From NCBI RefSeq assembly GCF_003355455.1, contig NZ_CP031357.1, positions 970,501 to 1,034,500 of the forward strand: a stretch of DNA of 64,000 nt. Reading direction: 5' to 3'. Positions 59,557-64,000 of this stretch are shown here, piece by piece. The position numbers and the translations under genes are program-made. The stretch's first letter is position 1, and each line of letters starts with the position of its first letter. The notes beneath the pieces were generated by a model that saw only the letters and a program-made list of their open reading frames with translations, made no database searches and had not been told where the DNA came from. The stretch comes from Erythrobacter aureus (GTDB lineage Bacteria; Pseudomonadota; Alphaproteobacteria; Sphingomonadales; Sphingomonadaceae).

Positions 59557-61091
59557 GCGACTTTTTCATTCCTGTTTCTGGAGAGGTTCGGAAGTCCGGC
59601 CGGCTTGCCGAGATGCTGGGCGATGTCTTCCGCCGGCATGGCCTTGAAATAGAGCCAGCCCTGGATTTGATCGCATCCCGCCGCACGGACCATCGCCGCC
59701 TGCTCTTCGGTTTCGACACCTTCCGCGGTTACAGCCATCTTCATGGCGCGCGCGACGGTGATGCTGGAAAGCATCATTGCCCGGCTGCCTTCGTCCTCGC
59801 TCGCCTGAACCACCAGGCTGCGATCGAGCTTCAGCTTCTCGAAGCGGAACTGCCGCAGGAAGCCGATCGAGGCATAGCCGGTACCGAAATCGTCGAGCGA
59901 GATTTTCACGCCGAAGCGGCGGACAACCGCCAGACTGCGTTCCGCGACCACGGGTTCGAGTACGAGGCAGGTTTCGGTGATCTCCAGCTCGAGGCGTTCG
60001 GGGTCGAAGCCGGTTTCTTCGAGGATGTGGCCGAGCTGGATCGGGAATTCCGGATTACGCAATTGGGCGGCCGAAATATTGACCGAGAGCGTAATATCGT
60101 CCCAGGCGAGTGCATCGCAACATGCCTTGCGCAAAACCCAAAGGCCGATCGAGTTGATCAGCCCGCTTTCCTCGGCCACCGGAATGAAGATGTTCGGGCC
60201 GACATGTTTCCCGTCGGGGCGTTCCCATCGCAACAGGCATTCCACTGCCACGATCCGGCGTGAATGGCTGTCGACGAGCGGTTGGTAGTTGAGGCGAAAC
60301 TCGTTCCTTGCCAGCGCTTCGCGAAGCTCGTCGTTCATCTCTCTGAGCTGTTCGCGGCTCTTGTCGAAACTCGAGCTGAACCATGTGCAGCGCATCTTGC
60401 CGCCGCGTTTGGAAGCATACATTGCGATATCGGCGCGCCGGAGCAGTTCGGACGATGCGACCTCTTCGCGGGGGCTATGGCGGGCAAGGCCCATGCTCGC
60501 CCCTAGGGTAAGCCTGCGGTCCTCCACCTGGACGGGTTTGGCAAGGCGTTCGATAATGCGCCGACACACTCCCTCGAGGAGCGTGCCTGCAACCGGGCCG
60601 CCGATCATCATCGCGTATTCGTCGCCGCCAAGACGGTAGACCCGGGCTTCGCCATCGCTGACTTGCTTGAAGATTTCGGCGCATTCGCGGATCGCCGCAT
60701 CGCCGACGAAGTGACCATAGTGGTCGTTTATCAGCTTGAAACCGTCGAGATCGATCATGGCGAGGGCGACTTCGTGGCCCTGTCTGTATTCATGTTGGAT
60801 GTCGGAATGCAGCGCACGGCGATTGGGCAGAAGTGTCAGGCTGTCGCTGCGAGAAAGCTGTTCAACGCGGCGGATGTAGCGGATCCCGATAAATGCCGAA
60901 ATCGCGGCTGCGATGCTGAACGCCACGGCGCCGAAAACGAGGATCGAGGACGAAGTCGCGAAGCCGAGAAAGCGATTGGCCAAGGCCACGGACCATGTCA
61001 GGAGAAAACTCCCGCCGAGCGCCGCCATGGGGCCAAATATGATGGCCCGCGTACCGTCGCTCGCATGTGAGATGTCCGTGCTGGCAGTCAT
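59553..61091 (-). CDS. GGDEF-EAL cyclic-di-GMP protein
   Basis: A 512-residue membrane protein. Two helices (about 24-45 and 50-72) precede a GGDEF domain with GGDEY (LGGDEYAMM) and an EAL domain with VECLLRW in place of EAL and DDFGTGYAS later. GGDEY may still be active, while the Ala-to-Cys change in the EAL motif keeps the catalytic Glu, so phosphodiesterase activity is possible. It is coupled to the MCP gene by a 4-base overlap, linking c-di-GMP to taxis. Confidence 0.9.
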   Translation of the reverse strand: MTASTDISHASDGTRAIIFGPMAALGGSFLLTWSVALANRFLGFATSSSILVFGAVAFSIAAAISAFIGIRYIRRVEQLSRSDSLTLLPNRRALHSDIQHEYRQGHEVALAMIDLDGFKLINDHYGHFVGDAAIRECAEIFKQVSDGEARVYRLGGDEYAMMIGGPVAGTLLEGVCRRIIERLAKPVQVEDRRLTLGASMGLARHSPREEVASSELLRRADIAMYASKRGGKMRCTWFSSSFDKSREQLREMNDELREALARNEFRLNYQPLVDSHSRRIVAVECLLRWERPDGKHVGPNIFIPVAEESGLINSIGLWVLRKACCDALAWDDITLSVNISAAQLRNPEFPIQLGHILEETGFDPERLELEITETCLVLEPVVAERSLAVVRRFGVKISLDDFGTGYASIGFLRQFRFEKLKLDRSLVVQASEDEGSRAMMLSSITVARAMKMAVTAEGVETEEQAAMVRAAGCDQIQGWLYFKAMPAEDIAQHLGKPAGLPNLSRNRNEKVA

Positions 61092-61196
61092 CCTTCCCGA
61101 CGCGTCCCTCTTGCGACCCTTGGCGACGGAGTAAATTGCATTCGCTAAAGAAGCGTAAACCGGCGGTTTACCTTGTCCGGTCGTCGTCCTTGCGGG

Positions 61197-62060
61197 CTAG
61201 GTGGCCGCTGCGCGCAGGCGCGGAAGGAAATTCACCCGGTCTTCCAGAACCGGGCTGTAAAGCGAGGATCCGAATTCTGCCGGTTTGAATTTCTCAGTCT
61301 GTCCCACCACGGTTTCGCCCGCGCCGAGCATCAGCCATCCATCGGGGGCGATACCGCTGGCCAGCCTGTCGAATGCGGCGGCGCGCGTTTCGGGATCGAA
61401 ATAGAGCAGCACGTTCCGGCACATGACCAGATCGAAACGGCCCGGCGGTGGCGGAGCATTGAGGATGTTGTGTTGCTGGAACCGGGTCATGGACCGGATG
61501 CTGTCGATCGCCTGCCAATGGCCGCTGTCCTCGACGAAGAAATTCAGCATTTGCGAGACGCTGATTCCGCGCTGGATTTCGAATTGGGTGTAGCACCCGC
61601 TGCGGGCATGATCGATCGCCTTGCCGGAAACATCGGTGCCGAGAATCTCGATCTTCCAGTCTTTCCACCGGCCGGGCTGTTCGGCGAATATCATCGCGAG
61701 GCTCAACGCTTCCTGCCCGGTCGAACAGCCCGCCGACCAGATCGTCAGCCGCTTCTTCCCGTCCCGCTTGCTAGCGAGATCGGGCAGGACCTGATTGGCC
61801 AACACCGAGAAGTACGCTTGATCGCGGAAGAAATAGGTTTCGTTGTTGAGCAATGCCTCGACCACTCGCGTAGCGAGATGGCGTTCGCCGGGGCGCTCGA
61901 GCATGCATGCGAGCTGGTCTACATTCTCTATGCCGAACTCGCGGAAAAGGCCGGCAAGGGCGCTCGACACGCGCCAGCGGCGGCCTTCCGTCAGTTGCTG
62001 TCCCGTACGCTGCGCAAGTAAATCGCCGATAATCCGATGCGCGGCGTCGTCTACCGCCAT
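61197..62060 (-). CDS. cheR: Chemotaxis protein methyltransferase CheR
   Basis: 287 residues starting MAVDDAAHRIIGDLLAQRTG. The N-terminal helical domain is followed by a Rossmann-fold methyltransferase: NNETYFFRD, WSAGCSTGQEALSLAM for SAM binding, and FDLVMCRNVLLYF. It methylates glutamates of the MCPs. Its start overlaps the end of cheB by 10 bases. The open frame upstream of 62060 is a shadow of cheB. Confidence 0.95.
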   Translation of the reverse strand: MAVDDAAHRIIGDLLAQRTGQQLTEGRRWRVSSALAGLFREFGIENVDQLACMLERPGERHLATRVVEALLNNETYFFRDQAYFSVLANQVLPDLASKRDGKKRLTIWSAGCSTGQEALSLAMIFAEQPGRWKDWKIEILGTDVSGKAIDHARSGCYTQFEIQRGISVSQMLNFFVEDSGHWQAIDSIRSMTRFQQHNILNAPPPPGRFDLVMCRNVLLYFDPETRAAAFDRLASGIAPDGWLMLGAGETVVGQTEKFKPAEFGSSLYSPVLEDRVNFLPRLRAAAT

Positions 62061-63148
62061 GCGTCGGCTCCCGCGCCAGACAGCAATTTGTCGGCAAGGT
62101 CGGCGGGGGGCAGGACGGCGCTGGCAAGGCCCAATTCGGTAACGGCACGGGGCATGCCCCAGACTGCGCAAGTTTCGGCGCTCTGCGCGAAAATCGTGCC
62201 GCCGGCCGATGCGATGGATTGCGCGCCGTCGGTTCCGTCGCGCCCCATGCCGGACAAGAGTACCGCCGCGACATGTCCGTCGTACGCTTCGGCCAGGGTC
62301 TCGAACATCGGATCGACCGATGGCATGCACCCGCTTTTGACCGGATGGTAGGCCAGTCCCAGCACGCGACAGCCCGTCGATTTGCGAGCAACCAGATGGC
62401 CGTGGCCCGGCGCGATATAGATTTTGCCCCGCTCGATCTCGATCCCTTCATCCGAAAGGATCGCGTCGCGGCCTGCCGCCAGTTTCATTTGCTGCGCGAA
62501 GACCGGGATGAAACTGGAGGGCAGATGCTGGGTGATCAGGATCGGCAAATCGAAATTGGCCGGTATCTGGCGCAGGAACAGGTTCAGCGCGTGGATGCCG
62601 CCCGTCGAAGCGCCGATGGCCACGACCTTGGGTGGCTTTCCCGCCCTCTTCCTGGTGCCGGATGCCCGGACCATATCGGACGGGCCGAGTTCCGAAACAC
62701 CCTTAAGCGCCCGGATCTTGTCCAGCAGAGCGGATTTGTATTCATCATCGAAGCCGCCGGGACGGGGTTTGAGCATGGTATCCGCAGCGCCCAGCGACAG
62801 GGCGCTCACAGTTGCTTCCGCGCCATCGGCGGTGAGCGAGGAAATCACCAGGACCTGCGTGTCGGGCGCCGCTTCGAGAATCTTGGGCAGCGCTTCCAAT
62901 CCGCCCATTCCCGGCATTTCCAGATCCAGCAGCATCACGTCCGGTCTGACCGAAGCGAGTTCGGCGAGGCCGCTTTCCGCAGTGCTTGCGGTTGCAACGA
63001 TGCGCATGTCGTTTTCCCGGCCGATCATGCGCGAAAAGACCGTGCGGACGGTGAGCGAATCGTCGACGATCATGACATTTACCGGATCGGCGCAGGACGT
63101 GTCCTGTGTATCCGATGTCAGGTCTGCGGAATTGAAGAGTGCGCCCAT
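62051..63148 (-). CDS. cheB: Protein-glutamate methylesterase/response regulator CheB
   Basis: 365 residues: an N-terminal receiver domain (DDSLTVRT, phospho-Asp in VMLLDLEMPGM, LKP) joined to a methylesterase with the catalytic Ser in GASTGG, His in ITQHLPSSF and Asp in GMGRDGTDG. It removes methyl groups from the MCPs. GGAGG precedes the ATG at 63148. Confidence 0.96.
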   Translation of the reverse strand: MGALFNSADLTSDTQDTSCADPVNVMIVDDSLTVRTVFSRMIGRENDMRIVATASTAESGLAELASVRPDVMLLDLEMPGMGGLEALPKILEAAPDTQVLVISSLTADGAEATVSALSLGAADTMLKPRPGGFDDEYKSALLDKIRALKGVSELGPSDMVRASGTRKRAGKPPKVVAIGASTGGIHALNLFLRQIPANFDLPILITQHLPSSFIPVFAQQMKLAAGRDAILSDEGIEIERGKIYIAPGHGHLVARKSTGCRVLGLAYHPVKSGCMPSVDPMFETLAEAYDGHVAAVLLSGMGRDGTDGAQSIASAGGTIFAQSAETCAVWGMPRAVTELGLASAVLPPADLADKLLSGAGADAWR

Positions 63149-63159
63149 TTCGAGCCTCC

Positions 63160-63525
63160 TCAGGCCATTCCGACAAGCTGGAGCTTGATCTGCAGGGTTT
63201 CGTGATCGAAGGGCTTCATGACGTATTCGTCGGCCCCCGCGCTGATTGCCTCGCGAATGTGGGCGACATCGTTTTCCGTAGTGCAGAACACCACCTTGGG
63301 CTTGTCCCCGCCCTCACGCTGGCGCAACTGGGTGATGAATTCGATGCCGGTCATGACGGGCATGTTCCAGTCCAGAAGGACCACGTCAGGCATACCGTCA
63401 TCGCATTTATCGAGGCCTTCCTGGCCGTTTTCGGCCTCTTCGACAGTGAAGCCGAGAGTTTCGAGAATGTGCCTCGAAACCTTCCGGATGACGCGCGAAT
63501 CATCGACGATTAGGCAGGATTTCAT
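63160..63525 (-). CDS. cheY: CheY-like response regulator
   Basis: 121 residues, a single receiver domain. Acidic pair DDSR near residue 8, phospho-Asp in VVLLDWNMPVMTG (about 53), a Thr in FCTTEND (about 84) and MKPFDHE with the Lys. This is the flagellar or type IV signalling output regulator of the cluster. cheB begins 12 bases after it. Confidence 0.93.
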   Translation of the reverse strand: MKSCLIVDDSRVIRKVSRHILETLGFTVEEAENGQEGLDKCDDGMPDVVLLDWNMPVMTGIEFITQLRQREGGDKPKVVFCTTENDVAHIREAISAGADEYVMKPFDHETLQIKLQLVGMA

Positions 63526-63581
63526 TTCTATGACCTCTGCAGTGTTCGGCTGGTTGCTAGCGCCGGTAGGTAACTATTCGC

Positions 63582-64000
63582 TTAAGCTGCCCGGGCCACA
63601 GGGCCAGCCACGAGCGCATCGACATCGATCAGCAGAGTGGGGCCGCAATCGGTTTCGACCATCCCCCTTGCGGCCATCTGCCATCCGTGACCGAAACCCC
63701 CTGGTACCTCGATCGGGTCGCTACGGGCTTCGCCGACATCATATGCTTCTTCGACCAACAGGGCGTAGGAATGCCCACCGACCTGGACGACTGCCGCTCG
63801 GCGGTCGGAATCCTGCTCCTGCCCGCCAAATCCCAGCGCAATCTGGCAGTCTATCACGGTGAGCGCCTGGCTGCGCATGGCGGTCAGGCCGAGAATGAAA
63901 TCGGGCGCTCCGGGAATAGGCGTGATTTGATCGATCTCGATCACCGACTGGACAAGGGCCGCGGGGATCGCCGCGCGACGGCCCGCGATCAGGCACATCA
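63582..64000 (-). CDS. cheW: Chemotaxis coupling protein CheW (partial)
   Basis: About 139 residues are visible. The core CLIAGRRAAIPAALVQSVIEI, PGAPDFILGLTAMRSQALTVID and the later VDALV strand fit CheW, which links MCPs to CheA. The usual N-terminal strand (a few residues before the Cys-Leu-Ile) lies beyond the right edge, so the gene probably begins outside the window; the ATG at 63998 falls inside strand 1. cheA is expected next, beyond the window. Confidence 0.9.
   Translation of the reverse strand, partial: MCLIAGRRAAIPAALVQSVIEIDQITPIPGAPDFILGLTAMRSQALTVIDCQIALGFGGQEQDSDRRAAVVQVGGHSYALLVEEAYDVGEARSDPIEVPGGFGHGWQMAARGMVETDCGPTLLIDVDALVAGPVARAA

Noticed and set aside
1..64000. Prophage, transposon or integrative element
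   Set aside because: No transposase, integrase, phage structural gene, terminal repeat with target duplication or tRNA-linked attachment site was found.

Overview
The window reads as chromosomal DNA from an alphaproteobacterium of the order Sphingomonadales, most likely an Erythrobacteraceae-type marine or soil organism. This is inferred from high GC content, dense overlapping operons, a crtY-crtI-crtB carotenoid set, a complete cbb3 oxidase operon, alphaproteobacterial che gene order and several small proteins typical of sphingomonads. I found no transposase, integrase, phage or CRISPR gene. Both ends cut through genes: mmsA on the left and cheW on the right.

Layout. 1-3.4 kb: methylmalonate-semialdehyde dehydrogenase (partial), a DUF819 membrane protein and hemN. 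3.3-12.1 kb: a minus-strand cbb3 oxidase operon ccoNOQP-ccoGHIS, ending in a small Cys-rich exported protein, with a CRP/FNR-type regulator beside ccoN. Perfect FNR boxes lie before ccoN and between the regulator and a divergent ompW, and a near match lies before hemN. 12.2-20.3 kb: mixed housekeeping genes (ompW, tRNA-Gly, a YeiH-type transporter, an SDR, Dps, pgl, NUDIX, dinB, MFS). 20.4-28.4 kb: a two-subunit acyl-CoA carboxylase whose biotin subunit is flanked by two REP-like palindromes, then the carotenoid operon crtY-crtI-LOG-crtB. 28.6-36.5 kb: a MipA/OmpV porin, a flavin monooxygenase behind a perfect FNR box, a DUF885 peptidase, a GT87 protein, a 49-residue protein and an AGCS symporter.

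36.7-47.4 kb: the translation/transcription core secE-nusG ... rplK-rplA. It is interrupted by an 8.7-kb block holding a copper module (csoR, copA, copB, with a CsoR operator) and four minus-strand sensory or envelope genes. These are a LuxR-HTH/alpha-beta-hydrolase fusion, a secreted protein of unknown function, a two-domain retropepsin, and a histidine kinase whose N-terminal membrane domain carries all seven residues that bind ethylene/Cu(I) in plant ETR1. A structured, terminator-ended intergenic segment lies in the middle of this block.

47.5-56.3 kb: an acetyltransferase/polysaccharide deacetylase pair, a CinA-type protein, a second Baeyer-Villiger-type monooxygenase divergent from a LacI regulator, and an 1107-residue beta-propeller/amidohydrolase. 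56.3-64 kb: a minus-strand chemotaxis cluster cheW-cheY-cheB-cheR, a GGDEF-EAL protein and two tandem methyl-accepting proteins; cheA is expected just beyond the right edge.

The strongest leads are the ethylene-receptor-like kinase next to copper genes, the LuxR regulator with an apparently catalytically dead hydrolase sensor, the structured leader or small RNA before it, and the local set of FNR boxes with a regulator that lacks Fe-S ligands.
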